A DNA stretch of 64,000 bases from Pseudomonas sp. Marseille-Q3773 (GTDB lineage: Bacteria; Pseudomonadota; Gammaproteobacteria; Pseudomonadales; Pseudomonadaceae), in NCBI RefSeq assembly GCF_916618955.1, contig NZ_OU745390.1:5386001-5450000 (forward strand), read 5' to 3'. The notes under the pieces are model-generated. The model had not been told where the DNA came from. It ran no database searches and saw nothing but the letters and a program-made list of their open reading frames with translations. A program made the position numbers and the translations under genes. This document shows, piece after piece, positions 8,077 through 16,053 of this stretch. Every line of letters begins with the position of its first letter. Position 1 is the first letter of the stretch.

Positions 8077-9333
8077 ATGCTCGCCGCCGTACAACCGCTG
8101 TCCGCTACCCGCCAGAACCTCTGGCGCCTGACCGTCATTCGCGTCCTGGTCCTGGCTGCCCAGGCCGGCTCCGTGGGTGTCGCCTACTGGACCGAACTGC
8201 TGCCGCTGCCCTGGCTGTCGCTGGCCGGCACCTTGGCCCTGTCCTCGCTGCTGTGTGCGTTCACGGCCCTGCGCCTGCGCCTGTCGCTGCCGGTCACCGA
8301 GCTGGAATATGCCCTGCAGCTGGCCTGTGACCTACTGATCCACAGTGCCTTGCTGTACTACTCCGGTGGTTCGACCAACCCGTTCGTCTCGTATTACCTG
8401 GTGCCGCTGGCGATCGCTGCGGTGACCTTGCCGTGGCTGTATTCGCTGATTCTTTCCGGCATTGCGCTGACCGCCTATAGCCTGCTGCTGGTGCAGTTCT
8501 ACCCGCTCGAAGGCTTGCCGATGGCGCGGGACAAGATGCAGGTTTATGGCATGTGGCTGAGCATCGCGCTGGCCGCTGCAGTCATCACCTTCTTTGCCGC
8601 ACGCATGGCCGAAGAGTTGCGCCGCCAGGAGCAGCTGCGCTCCGAGCGGCGCGAGGAAAGCCTGCGCGATGAACAGCTGCTGGCCGTGGCCACCCAGGCC
8701 GCCGGCGCGGCCCATGAGCTGGGCACGCCGTTGGCGACCATGAGCGTGTTGCTCAACGAAATGCGCCAGGACCACGCCGACCCGCTGCTGCAGGAAGACC
8801 TGCAGATCCTTCAGGACCAGGTGAAGCTGTGCAAGGAAACCTTGCAACAGCTGGTGCGTGCCGCCGAGGCCAATCGGCGCCTGGCGGTGGTGGAGCAGGA
8901 CGTGACCGCCTGGCTCGACGAAGCGCTCAACCGCTGGCACCTGATGCGTCCGGAGGCCAGCTACCGCTTCCAGCGCCTGCGCGACGGCCAGGTACCGCGC
9001 CTGACCCCGCCACCAGACCTGACCCAGGCGCTGCTGAACCTGTTGAACAATGCCGCTGATGCCTGCCCCGATGACCTTGAAGTGCGTCTGGACTGGGACG
9101 CTCACGACATCGTCATCAGTATCCGTGACCATGGCCCTGGCGTGCCGCCGGCCATTGCCGAAGCCATCGGCAAACCCTTCATTACCACCAAGGGCAAAGG
9201 CTTCGGCCTTGGCCTGTTCTTGAGCAAGGCCAGCGTGACCCGTGCGGGCGGTTCGGTGAAACTCTATAGTCATGAACAGGGTGGCACCCTGACCGAACTG
9301 CGCCTGCCCCATGGCAAGCGAGGAGATGAATGA
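8077..9333 (+). CDS. roxS: Redox-sensing histidine kinase RoxS (RegB/PrrB family)
   Basis: 418-aa membrane sensor kinase. About six hydrophobic segments fill residues 15-175, followed by an H-box (AAHELGTPLA, His213) and a HATPase domain with N-box LLNLLNNAADAC and glycine-rich GKGFGLGLFLSK. Two redox features of RegB are kept: the quinone-site motif GGSTNPF at 97-103 and a cysteine at 252 (KLCKETL), matching the redox-active Cys beside the H-box in RegB. The ATG at 8077 has AGGAG six bases upstream. It overlaps the response-regulator gene by 4 bases. In P. putida RoxS/RoxR links respiratory redox state to terminal oxidase expression (established); quinone sensing here is inferred from the motif. 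Confidence 0.93.
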   Translation: MLAAVQPLSATRQNLWRLTVIRVLVLAAQAGSVGVAYWTELLPLPWLSLAGTLALSSLLCAFTALRLRLSLPVTELEYALQLACDLLIHSALLYYSGGSTNPFVSYYLVPLAIAAVTLPWLYSLILSGIALTAYSLLLVQFYPLEGLPMARDKMQVYGMWLSIALAAAVITFFAARMAEELRRQEQLRSERREESLRDEQLLAVATQAAGAAHELGTPLATMSVLLNEMRQDHADPLLQEDLQILQDQVKLCKETLQQLVRAAEANRRLAVVEQDVTAWLDEALNRWHLMRPEASYRFQRLRDGQVPRLTPPPDLTQALLNLLNNAADACPDDLEVRLDWDAHDIVISIRDHGPGVPPAIAEAIGKPFITTKGKGFGLGLFLSKASVTRAGGSVKLYSHEQGGTLTELRLPHGKRGDE

Positions 9334-9893
9334 TGAGCGAAGAAAACCAGGTCGAAAGCGAAGAGCTTCCGCACCTGCTGCTGGTGGACGACGATGCCAC
9401 CTTCACCCGGGTCATGGCCCGTGCCATGAGCCGCCGCGGTTTCCGCGTGAGCACCGCCAGCTCTGCCGAGGAAGGGTTGCTGCTGGCCCAGCAGGACTTG
9501 CCGGACTACGCCACGCTGGACCTCAAGATGGAGGGTGACTCCGGTCTGGTGCTGCTGCCCAAGCTGCTGGAGCTGGACCCGGAAATGCGCGTGGTGATCC
9601 TGACCGGCTACTCAAGCATTGCCACCGCCGTGGAAGCGGTCAAGCGTGGCGCCTGCAACTACCTGTGCAAACCGGCCGATGCCGATGATGTGCTGGCGGC
9701 GTTACTGTCGGAGCACACTGACCTGGATACCCTGGTGCCGGAAAACCCGATGTCGGTCGACCGCCTGCAGTGGGAACATATCCAGCGTGTGCTGAACGAG
9801 CACGAGGGTAATATCTCGGCCACTGCGCGGGCGCTGGGCATGCACCGGCGGACCTTGCAGCGCAAGCTGCAGAAGCGCCCGGTCCGGCGCTGA
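9330..9893 (+). CDS. roxR: Response regulator RoxR (RegA/PrrA family)
   Basis: 187-aa cognate regulator of RoxS. The receiver domain spans about residues 14-125, with acidic pocket DDD at 20-22, phospho-acceptor Asp64 (ATLDLKMEG), T/S at ILTGYSS and Lys in CKPAD. A proline-poor linker leads to a Fis-type helix-turn-helix at the C-terminus (ISATARALGMHRRTLQRKL). This short receiver-linker-Fis layout is diagnostic of RegA/PrrA/RoxR rather than of NtrC, which has an AAA+ domain. ATGATG at the start gives two possible initiators (9330 and 9333), both overlapping the roxS stop, so the pair is translationally coupled. Confidence 0.93.
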   Translation: MMSEENQVESEELPHLLLVDDDATFTRVMARAMSRRGFRVSTASSAEEGLLLAQQDLPDYATLDLKMEGDSGLVLLPKLLELDPEMRVVILTGYSSIATAVEAVKRGACNYLCKPADADDVLAALLSEHTDLDTLVPENPMSVDRLQWEHIQRVLNEHEGNISATARALGMHRRTLQRKLQKRPVRR

Positions 9894-9910
9894 TTCCTGC
9901 CGGGCTTGTA

Positions 9911-10007
9911 CCGGCCCTTTCGCGGGCTCGCCCGCTCCCACAGGTACTGCACAGGTCTTGGGCTTGTGGAATACCTATGGGAGCGGGCAAGCCCGCGAAG
10001 AGGCCGG
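9911..10007. repeat. REP doublet downstream of roxR
   Basis: Two roughly 34-bp units in inverted orientation: 9911-9944 (core TTCGCGGGCTCGCCCGCTCC) and 9974-10007 (core GGAGCGGGCAAGCCCGCGAA), separated by 29 bp. This is the standard P. putida REP pair, placed between roxR and the AEC transporter. Confidence 0.85.
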
Positions 10008-10110
10008 TATTGGCAGAAACTTCCTGATAAAGCCCGTCGATCTCCGCAATTCCTGATGCGTTGGCGTATCATTAGCCGCCTGACGGCAACTCCTCCAGGA
10101 TCGCTTGCGC

Positions 10111-11052
10111 ATGCTCGCCCTTCTTATTCAGACGCTGAACATCACGGCACCGGTCTTCGCCATGCTGTTCATGGGTGTGCTGCTCAAACGCATCCGCCTG
10201 ATCGATGACAACTTCAACCGCGTCGCTTCGCAGCTGGTGTTCAACGTGTGCATGCCGGCGCTGTTGTTCCTCGGCATCTACCACGCCGACCTGGGCGCAG
10301 CGGTCAAACCCGGGGTTCTGCTGTATTTCATCGCCGCCACTCTGGTCGGTTTCGCCATCGCCTGGGGCCTGGCGGTCTGGCGCTGCCCCGCGGCGGACCG
10401 GGGCATCTACACCCAGGGCGCCTTCCGTGGCAACAACGGTGTGATCGGCCTGGCCCTGGCCGCCAGCCTTTACGGCGACTACGGCATTTCCCTGGGGGCG
10501 GTGCTCGCCGGCCTGGTGATCCTCCTGTACAACTCGCTGTCGGCGGTGGTGCTGGCGGTGTACAGCCCGGACCTGAAGTCCGACCCGTGGAGCATCTGCA
10601 AGAGCATTTTCAGCAACCCGTTGATCATCAGCGTGCTGGTGGCCACGCCAATGGCCTACGCTCAGGTGCCGCTGCCCAACTGGCTGCTCACTTCGGGCGA
10701 CTATCTGGCCCAGATGACCTTGCCGCTGGCGCTGATCTGCATCGGTGGCACCCTGTCGCTGGCGGCGCTGCGCGACAGCGGCAGGCTGGCCATCGACGCC
10801 AGCCTGGTGAAAATGGTCTGGCTGCCGCTGGTCGGCACCTTGGGCGCCTGGCTCTGCGGCTTCCGCGGTGCCGAACTGGGCATCCTGTTCCTGTACATCG
10901 GGAGCCCGACCGCAGCAGCCAGCTACGTCATGGCGCGGGCAGCCAACGGCAACCATGAGCTCGCCGCATCGATCATCGTGGTTACCACGCTGATGGCGGC
11001 GATCACCACCAACATTGGCATTTTCATCTTGCAGTGGGGCGGATGGATCTAG
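10111..11052 (+). CDS. AEC-family (auxin efflux carrier-like) transporter
   Basis: 313-aa integral membrane protein with about 10 hydrophobic helices in the 5+5 arrangement of the AEC/bile-acid-transporter fold. Recognisable family segments are NVCMPALLFLGI near residues 45-56, the glycine/asparagine motif GAFRGNNGVIGLALA around 108-122, and the C-terminal YIGSPTAAASYVMA (about 268-281). AEC proteins are secondary transporters often for organic acids or amino acids, and substrate cannot be told here. AGGA lies 10 bases before the ATG; a TTG two codons upstream is a less likely start. It is followed after 55 bp by the AroP-type permease on the same strand, perhaps cotranscribed. Confidence 0.85.
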   Translation: MLALLIQTLNITAPVFAMLFMGVLLKRIRLIDDNFNRVASQLVFNVCMPALLFLGIYHADLGAAVKPGVLLYFIAATLVGFAIAWGLAVWRCPAADRGIYTQGAFRGNNGVIGLALAASLYGDYGISLGAVLAGLVILLYNSLSAVVLAVYSPDLKSDPWSICKSIFSNPLIISVLVATPMAYAQVPLPNWLLTSGDYLAQMTLPLALICIGGTLSLAALRDSGRLAIDASLVKMVWLPLVGTLGAWLCGFRGAELGILFLYIGSPTAAASYVMARAANGNHELAASIIVVTTLMAAITTNIGIFILQWGGWI

Positions 11053-11107
11053 ATCCTTCACTGCAAATAACACAACAACACTGCCTCACTGAGCTAAAGG
11101 ACACTTC

Positions 11108-12466
11108 ATGCAAGACCAGAGCACGCCCGAGCGCTTGCAGCGCGGGCTGAAGAATCGCCATATCCAGCTGATTGCGCTGGGCGGGGCTATCGGCACCGGG
11201 TTGTTCCTGGGCATCGCGCAAACCATCCAGCTGGCCGGCCCTTCCGTGCTGCTGGGCTATGCCATTGCCGGCCTGATGGCCTTCCTGATCATGCGCCAGC
11301 TGGGCGAAATGGTGGTGGAAGAGCCGGTGGCCGGCAGCTTCAGCCACTTCGCGCACCAGTACTGGAGCGAGTTCGCCGGTTTCGTCTCGGGCTGGAACTA
11401 CTGGGTGGTATACGTGCTGGTCGGCATGGCCGAACTCACTGCAGTGGGCATCTATGTGCAGTACTGGTGGCCGGGCTTCCCCACCTGGGCCACGGCAGCG
11501 ATCTTCTTCGTGGTGATCAACCTGATCAACCTGACCCAGGTGAAGGTCTACGGCGAGATGGAGTTCTGGTTCGCCCTGGTCAAGGTGGTGGCCATCGTCA
11601 GCATGATCGGTTTCGGCGCCTGGTTGCTGACCAGCGGCCATGGCGGCCCGGATGCCAGCGTGGCCAACCTGTGGCAGTACGGCGGCTTCTTCCCCAATGG
11701 CATCACTGGCCTGGTGATGGCGCTGGCGGTGATCATGTTCTCGTTCGGTGGCCTGGAACTGGTGGGCATCACTGCTGCCGAGGCCGACAACCCGCGCCAG
11801 AGCATCCCCAAGGCCACCAACCAGGTGGTGTACCGTATCCTCATCTTCTACATCGGCGCCCTGGCGGTGCTGCTGTCGCTGTACCCGTGGCAGAAGGTGG
11901 TGCAGGGCGGTAGCCCGTTCGTGATGATCTTCCACGAACTGGACAGTGACCTGGTGGCGACCATCCTCAATATCGTGGTGCTGACGGCCGCGCTGTCTGT
12001 GTACAACAGCTGTGTATACGCCAACAGCCGCATGCTGTTCGGCCTGGCCAGCCAGGGCGACGCGCCACGGCAATTGCTGAGGGTCAGCCGCAGTGGCGTG
12101 CCGCTGACCGCGCTGGGCGTGTCGGCGCTGGCGACCGGGCTGTGTGTGCTGATCAACTACCTGATGCCGGGCGAAGCCTTCGGCCTGCTGATGGCCCTGG
12201 CGGTGTCGGCGCTGGTGATCAACTGGGCGAGCATCAGCATTACTCACCTGAAGTTCCGCAAGGCCAAGCTGGCGGCCGGGATCACCCCGTTCTACAAGAG
12301 CTGGGGGCACCCATTGACCAACTACCTGTGCCTGGCGTTCATCGTGCTGATCCTGGTAGTGATGTACCTGACCCCGCCGATTCGCATTTCGGTGATGCTG
12401 ATTCCGGGGTGGATCCTGGTGCTATGGGTGGCCTTCAAGATGAAGAAGGCTCGCCAGGCCAGGTAG
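11108..12466 (+). CDS. aroP: AroP/PheP-type amino-acid permease (APC superfamily)
   Basis: 452-aa permease with 12 predicted helices. The N-terminus has the amino-acid-transporter signature (LKNRHIQLIALGGAIGTGLF) and GGLELVGITAAEADNPRQSI in the middle, as in AroP, PheP and GabP. AAGGA sits 7 bases before the ATG. Proton-driven uptake of aromatic amino acids is the likely role, but other members of this subfamily take different substrates, so the symbol is tentative. A REP doublet follows directly, then a convergent small gene. Confidence 0.8.
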   Translation: MQDQSTPERLQRGLKNRHIQLIALGGAIGTGLFLGIAQTIQLAGPSVLLGYAIAGLMAFLIMRQLGEMVVEEPVAGSFSHFAHQYWSEFAGFVSGWNYWVVYVLVGMAELTAVGIYVQYWWPGFPTWATAAIFFVVINLINLTQVKVYGEMEFWFALVKVVAIVSMIGFGAWLLTSGHGGPDASVANLWQYGGFFPNGITGLVMALAVIMFSFGGLELVGITAAEADNPRQSIPKATNQVVYRILIFYIGALAVLLSLYPWQKVVQGGSPFVMIFHELDSDLVATILNIVVLTAALSVYNSCVYANSRMLFGLASQGDAPRQLLRVSRSGVPLTALGVSALATGLCVLINYLMPGEAFGLLMALAVSALVINWASISITHLKFRKAKLAAGITPFYKSWGHPLTNYLCLAFIVLILVVMYLTPPIRISVMLIPGWILVLWVAFKMKKARQAR

Positions 12467-12477
12467 GTAACACAGTA

Positions 12478-12574
12478 CTGGCCTCTTCGCGGGTAAACCC
12501 GCTCCCACAGGGTTACGCAGGCTCCGAAAGCTGTGCGATACCTGTGGGAGCGGGTTTACCCGCGAAGAGGCCGG
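12478..12574. repeat. REP doublet between aroP and CMD-like gene
   Basis: Inverted units at 12478-12511 (CTTCGCGGGTAAACCCGCTC core) and 12541-12574 (GAGCGGGTTTACCCGCGAAG core), nearly perfect reverse complements of each other and of the P. putida REP consensus. They lie between convergent genes, where they may end or stabilise both transcripts. Confidence 0.9.
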
Positions 12575-12584
12575 TACAGGCTAC

Positions 12585-12956
12585 CTACTGATAACTGTCG
12601 ATCACTTCCTGGGCTGCACGGAAAGCATCGATCGCCGCCGGCACCCCGGCGTACACCGCGCAATGCAGCAGCGCTTCGCGAATCTCCTCCACGGTACAAC
12701 CGTTATTCAACGCCCCGCGTACATGCCCCTTGAGTTCCTGCGGGCATTTGAGTGCCGTGAGCGTGGCCAGGGTAATCAGGCTGCGAGTCTTCAACGGCAA
12801 GCCGTCGCGCGCCCACACACTGCCCCACGCGTGTTCGTTGACGAACTCCTGCAGCGGCCGGGTAAAGTCAGTGGCATTGCCCAGGGCGCGGTCGACGAAC
12901 GCATCGCCCATTACCTGGCGGCGAATCTGCTCGCCGGTCTTGTCGCTATCAGCCAT
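12585..12956 (-). CDS. Carboxymuconolactone decarboxylase-family protein (AhpD-like fold)
   Basis: 123-aa all-helical CMD-family protein. The start ATG at 12954-12956 has AAGGAG upstream. Conserved features are LKTRSLITLATLTAL (about 54-68) and HVRGALNNGCTVEEIREALLH (written in part: NNGCTVEEIREALLH), with E and H in the usual family positions. True gamma-carboxymuconolactone decarboxylase (PcaC) acts in protocatechuate degradation, but no other pca gene is nearby. Isolated members of this size are usually of unknown function, so an enzyme name should not be assumed. It is the last gene of a three-gene minus-strand set with the antiporter and the RlpA-like lipoprotein. Confidence 0.8.
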   Translation of the reverse strand: MADSDKTGEQIRRQVMGDAFVDRALGNATDFTRPLQEFVNEHAWGSVWARDGLPLKTRSLITLATLTALKCPQELKGHVRGALNNGCTVEEIREALLHCAVYAGVPAAIDAFRAAQEVIDSYQ

Positions 12957-12966
12957 GTTGTTCTCC

Positions 12967-14049
12967 TTAGTGTTGGCGGCGCCAGGCACGCACGGTGGTG
13001 TACAGCAACACCATGGCGAGCACCGGCAGCACGTAGAACATCAGCCGCTCCAGGCGGCCGGCCAGCGGCAGGCCCATGGTAAACGCTGCCACATGCAGGC
13101 CATAGGCCAGGTACAGGCAGAGGAACACCAGGCCCTCGGCGCGGGTAATGCGGTAACCGGAATAGAACACCGGCAGGCTCAGCGCGGCAACGCCGAGCAT
13201 CACCGGCAGGTCGAAGGCCAGGGCGTTGGGTGAAATCGACAGCGGTTCGGGGGTGACCAGTGCGGTAAGGCCCAGTACGGCCAGCAGGTTGAACAGATTG
13301 CTGCCGATCACCGTACCCACGGCGATTTCCCGTTCCCCGCGCAGGGCGGCGATCAGCGCGGCGGCCAGTTCCGGCAACGAGGTACAGATGGCGACCACGG
13401 TCAGGCCGATGATGCGCTCGGACAGGCCGAGGTCGGTGGCCACTTCCACCGCGGCTTCCAGCAGCAGATGGCCGGCCAGGCTCAGCAGGCCCAGGCCTGC
13501 CAGCACCTGCAGCAGCGTGCCTGACCAGAAGCGCCCGGCGCTGGCGACGACGCTGGCCGGGGCAGGGTAGGTGCGCGCGTAGTGACGGGACTGGTGCCAA
13601 AGCGTCGCCAGGTAGCCGGCCAGGCCCACCAGCAGCAATGCCCCTTCGGTCCGGCCCAGGTGGCCGTTGGCGGACAGCCCGTAGACCAGCCCGCTGGCTG
13701 CGATCATCAGTGGAATGTCCAGGCGTACCAGCTGCCGCGACACCCGCAGCGGAATGATCAGCGCAGCCAGGCCGAGAATGACCAGCACGTTGAAGATGTT
13801 GCTGCCGATCACGCTGCCAACCGCCACATCCGGCGCCCCCTGGTAGGCGGCCTGCAGGCTCACGGTCAGTTGCGGCGCGGTACTGCCGAAGGCGACCAGG
13901 CTCAGGCCGATGATCAGTGGGCGTACGTGCAGGCGCTGGGCCAGGCGCAAGGCTGCGCGTACCAGCAGTTCGGCGCCAGCCACCAGCAACAACAGGGCAA
14001 TGCCCAGTTGCAGAAGGCTGAAGGTGGCAAGGGTGGCCAAGTCGAAAAT
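12967..14049 (-). CDS. CaCA-family sodium/calcium (cation) antiporter, YrbG-like
   Basis: Membrane antiporter with two homologous halves, each with an alpha-repeat: GLSLVAFGSTAPQLTVSLQA with GSVIGSNIFNVL in the first, and GLTVVAICTSLPELAAALIA with GTVIGSNLFNLLAV in the second. This is the hallmark of K+-independent Na+/Ca2+ exchangers such as YrbG; the first repeat has Gln where Glu is usual (TAPQL), which might alter ion selectivity. No ATG or GTG is available at the start: the frame opens at a stop at 14068-14070. An ATT at 14047-14049 sits 7 bases after GGAG, a TTG at 14038-14040 sits 16 bases after it, so I place the start at ATT (360 aa). With TTG it would be 357 aa. Confidence 0.85.
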   Translation of the reverse strand: MFDLATLATFSLLQLGIALLLLVAGAELLVRAALRLAQRLHVRPLIIGLSLVAFGSTAPQLTVSLQAAYQGAPDVAVGSVIGSNIFNVLVILGLAALIIPLRVSRQLVRLDIPLMIAASGLVYGLSANGHLGRTEGALLLVGLAGYLATLWHQSRHYARTYPAPASVVASAGRFWSGTLLQVLAGLGLLSLAGHLLLEAAVEVATDLGLSERIIGLTVVAICTSLPELAAALIAALRGEREIAVGTVIGSNLFNLLAVLGLTALVTPEPLSISPNALAFDLPVMLGVAALSLPVFYSGYRITRAEGLVFLCLYLAYGLHVAAFTMGLPLAGRLERLMFYVLPVLAMVLLYTTVRAWRRQH

Positions 14050-14067
14050 GGTCGGACTCCTGTCGCG

Positions 14068-14442
14068 TCAGTCGCTAAGCCCTTGTACTCGCACCCGCGC
14101 GGTTCCGCTACGGATCATGCCGATTTTTTCCGCCGCAGCACGTGACAGGTCGATGAGGCGGCCGCGGGTATGCGGCCCACGATCGTTGATACGCACTACC
14201 ACGCTGCGCTGGTTGGCGGTGTTGGTAACCAGCACGCGGGTGCCGAAGGGCAGGCTGCGGTGGGCGGCAGTGAGGCCGTTTTGGTTGAACGGTTCGCCGC
14301 TGGCGGTGCGTTTGCCGTGGTGGCGCGAGCCGTAGTAGGAGGCGGTGCCCGTCTGGTCGTAGCCGCGCGGGTCGATGTCATGGCTGGCGCAGCCGGCCAA
14401 CAGGGAATAGAGGGCGAGGGTGCTCAGGGATCGTTTTAGCAA
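14068..14442 (-). CDS. RlpA-like septal-ring lipoprotein with double-psi beta-barrel domain
   Basis: 124-aa small lipoprotein. The initiator is most likely TTG at 14440-14442, with GGAG eight bases upstream, giving MLKRSLSTLALYSLLAGCAS, a lipoprotein signal with lipobox LAGC. The rest is a double-psi beta-barrel (RlpA/DPBB) domain: GTASYYGSRHHGKRTASGE, then FGTRVLVTN and VVVRINDRGPH, including the conserved Asp of NDRGP. P. aeruginosa RlpA has lytic transglycosylase activity on denuded glycan at the septum, but that protein is longer and has a SPOR domain; this one lacks SPOR, so it is a short paralogue whose activity is unproven. Confidence 0.83.
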   Translation of the reverse strand: MLKRSLSTLALYSLLAGCASHDIDPRGYDQTGTASYYGSRHHGKRTASGEPFNQNGLTAAHRSLPFGTRVLVTNTANQRSVVVRINDRGPHTRGRLIDLSRAAAEKIGMIRSGTARVRVQGLSD

Positions 14443-14484
14443 GTCAGGTGCTCCGCTGCTGCAGTTGGGGCCGCTGTGCGGCCC

Positions 14485-14566
14485 ATCGCCGGCAAGCCGA
14501 CTACCACAGGGAACCCGCAGCCCTTGAGAGCGGTGCTGTACCTGTGAGAGCTGGCTTGCCGGCGAT
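14485..14566. repeat. Second-class inverted repeat pair between gatB and rlpA-like gene
   Basis: Inverted units at 14485-14510 (ATCGCCGGCAAGCC core, then CACAGG) and 14541-14566 (CCTGTGAG then GGCTTGCCGGCGAT). The core differs from the common REP in this window (CCGGCAAGCCGG type rather than GCGGGTAAACCCGC), but it is the same sort of structure with the same outer CACAGG. Confidence 0.75.
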
Positions 14567-14596
14567 CGAGGGCGGAGCCCTCGCCGCATTTTCAAA

Positions 14597-16042
14597 TCAC
14601 CCTTCGAGCTTGGCCTTGAGCAATTGGTTCACCTGCCCGGGGTTGGCCTTGCCTTTGGAAGCTTTCATCGCCTGGCCGACGAAGAAGCCGAACATCTTGC
14701 CACGCTTGGCCTCGTCGGCGGCGCGGTACTGTTCGACCTGCTCGGCGTTGGCCGCCAGCACTTCGTCGAGCATCTTGTCGATCGCACCGGTATCGGTGAC
14801 CTGCTTCAGGCCTTTACTGTCGATGATGCTGTCGGCGTCACCTTCACCGGCGGCCATGGCCTCGAACACGGTCTTGGCGATCTTGCCGCTGATGGTATTG
14901 TCGCGGATACGCAACAGCATGCCACCCAGTTGCGCGGCGCTGACCGGCGCCTGGTCGATCTCGATGCCCAGCTTGTTGAGCAGGCTGCCCAGCTCGACCA
15001 TGACCCAGTTCGCAGCCAGCTTGGCGTCGCCACCAATTTTAACTACTTCTTCGAAGTAGTCCGCCTGTTCGCGGCTGGATGCCAGCACATTGGCGTCGTA
15101 GGCCGACAGGCCGTACTGCTTCTGGAAGCGCTCCACCTTTTGCGTCGGCAGCTCTGGCAGGCCGGCGCGGACAGTTTCCAGGAAGCTGTCCTCGATCACC
15201 ACCGGCAGCAGGTCCGGGTCGGGGAAGTAACGGTAGTCGTTGGCTTCCTCCTTGCTGCGCATGGAGCGGGTCTCGTCCTTGTTCGGGTCGTACAGGCGGG
15301 TTTCCTGAACCACCTTGCCGCCGTCCTCGATCAGGTCGATCTGCCGCTGGATCTCGCTGTTGATCGCGCGCTCGATGAAGCGGAACGAGTTGACGTTCTT
15401 GATCTCGCAGCGGGTGCCAAATTCGGCCTGGCCTTTCGGCCGGATCGACACGTTGCAGTCGCAACGCAGCGAGCCTTCGGCCATGTTGCCGTCACAGATG
15501 CCCAGGTACCGCACCAGCGCGTGGATTGCCTTGACGTAGGCCACGGCTTCCTTGGCGCTGCGCATGTCCGGCTCGGAAACGATCTCCAGCAGCGGGGTGC
15601 CGGCACGGTTGAGGTCGATGCCGGTGGAGCCGCTGAAGTCTTCGTGCAGGCTCTTGCCGGCGTCTTCTTCCAGATGCGCACGGGTTACTCCGATGCGCTT
15701 GATGGTGCCGTCTTCCAGGGCGATGTCGAGGTGGCCCTTGCCGACGATCGGCAGGTCCATCTGGCTGATCTGGTAGCCCTTGGGCAGGTCGGGGTAGAAG
15801 TAGTTCTTGCGCGCGAACACGTTGCGCTTGCCGATCTCGGCGTCGATGGCCAGGCCGAACATGCACGCCATGCGCACGGCTTCCTGGTTCAGCACCGGCA
15901 GTACGCCGGGCATGCCCAGGTCAACCAGGCTGGCCTGGGTGTTCGGTTCGGAACCGAAGGTGGTGGCGCTGCCGGAGAAGATCTTCGACTGGGTGGCGAG
16001 CTGAGTGTGGATTTCCAGCCCGATCACAACTTCCCATTGCAT
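14597..16042 (-). CDS. gatB: Asp-tRNA(Asn)/Glu-tRNA(Gln) amidotransferase subunit B
   Basis: 481-aa kinase-like subunit of the GatCAB amidotransferase, which converts misacylated Asp-tRNA(Asn) or Glu-tRNA(Gln) to the correct aminoacyl-tRNA. It activates the tRNA-bound carboxylate and binds the tRNA. The N-terminus [20 protein letters not shown] and [20 protein letters not shown] are GatB signatures. The tail has the YqeY/GatB helical domain ending [20 protein letters not shown]. Length matches the family. It follows gatA by 11 bp. An open frame reaching into gatA in this phase is not the gene. Confidence 0.98.
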   Translation of the reverse strand: MQWEVVIGLEIHTQLATQSKIFSGSATTFGSEPNTQASLVDLGMPGVLPVLNQEAVRMACMFGLAIDAEIGKRNVFARKNYFYPDLPKGYQISQMDLPIVGKGHLDIALEDGTIKRIGVTRAHLEEDAGKSLHEDFSGSTGIDLNRAGTPLLEIVSEPDMRSAKEAVAYVKAIHALVRYLGICDGNMAEGSLRCDCNVSIRPKGQAEFGTRCEIKNVNSFRFIERAINSEIQRQIDLIEDGGKVVQETRLYDPNKDETRSMRSKEEANDYRYFPDPDLLPVVIEDSFLETVRAGLPELPTQKVERFQKQYGLSAYDANVLASSREQADYFEEVVKIGGDAKLAANWVMVELGSLLNKLGIEIDQAPVSAAQLGGMLLRIRDNTISGKIAKTVFEAMAAGEGDADSIIDSKGLKQVTDTGAIDKMLDEVLAANAEQVEQYRAADEAKRGKMFGFFVGQAMKASKGKANPGQVNQLLKAKLEG

Positions 16043-16053
16043 GTGTGAATTCC

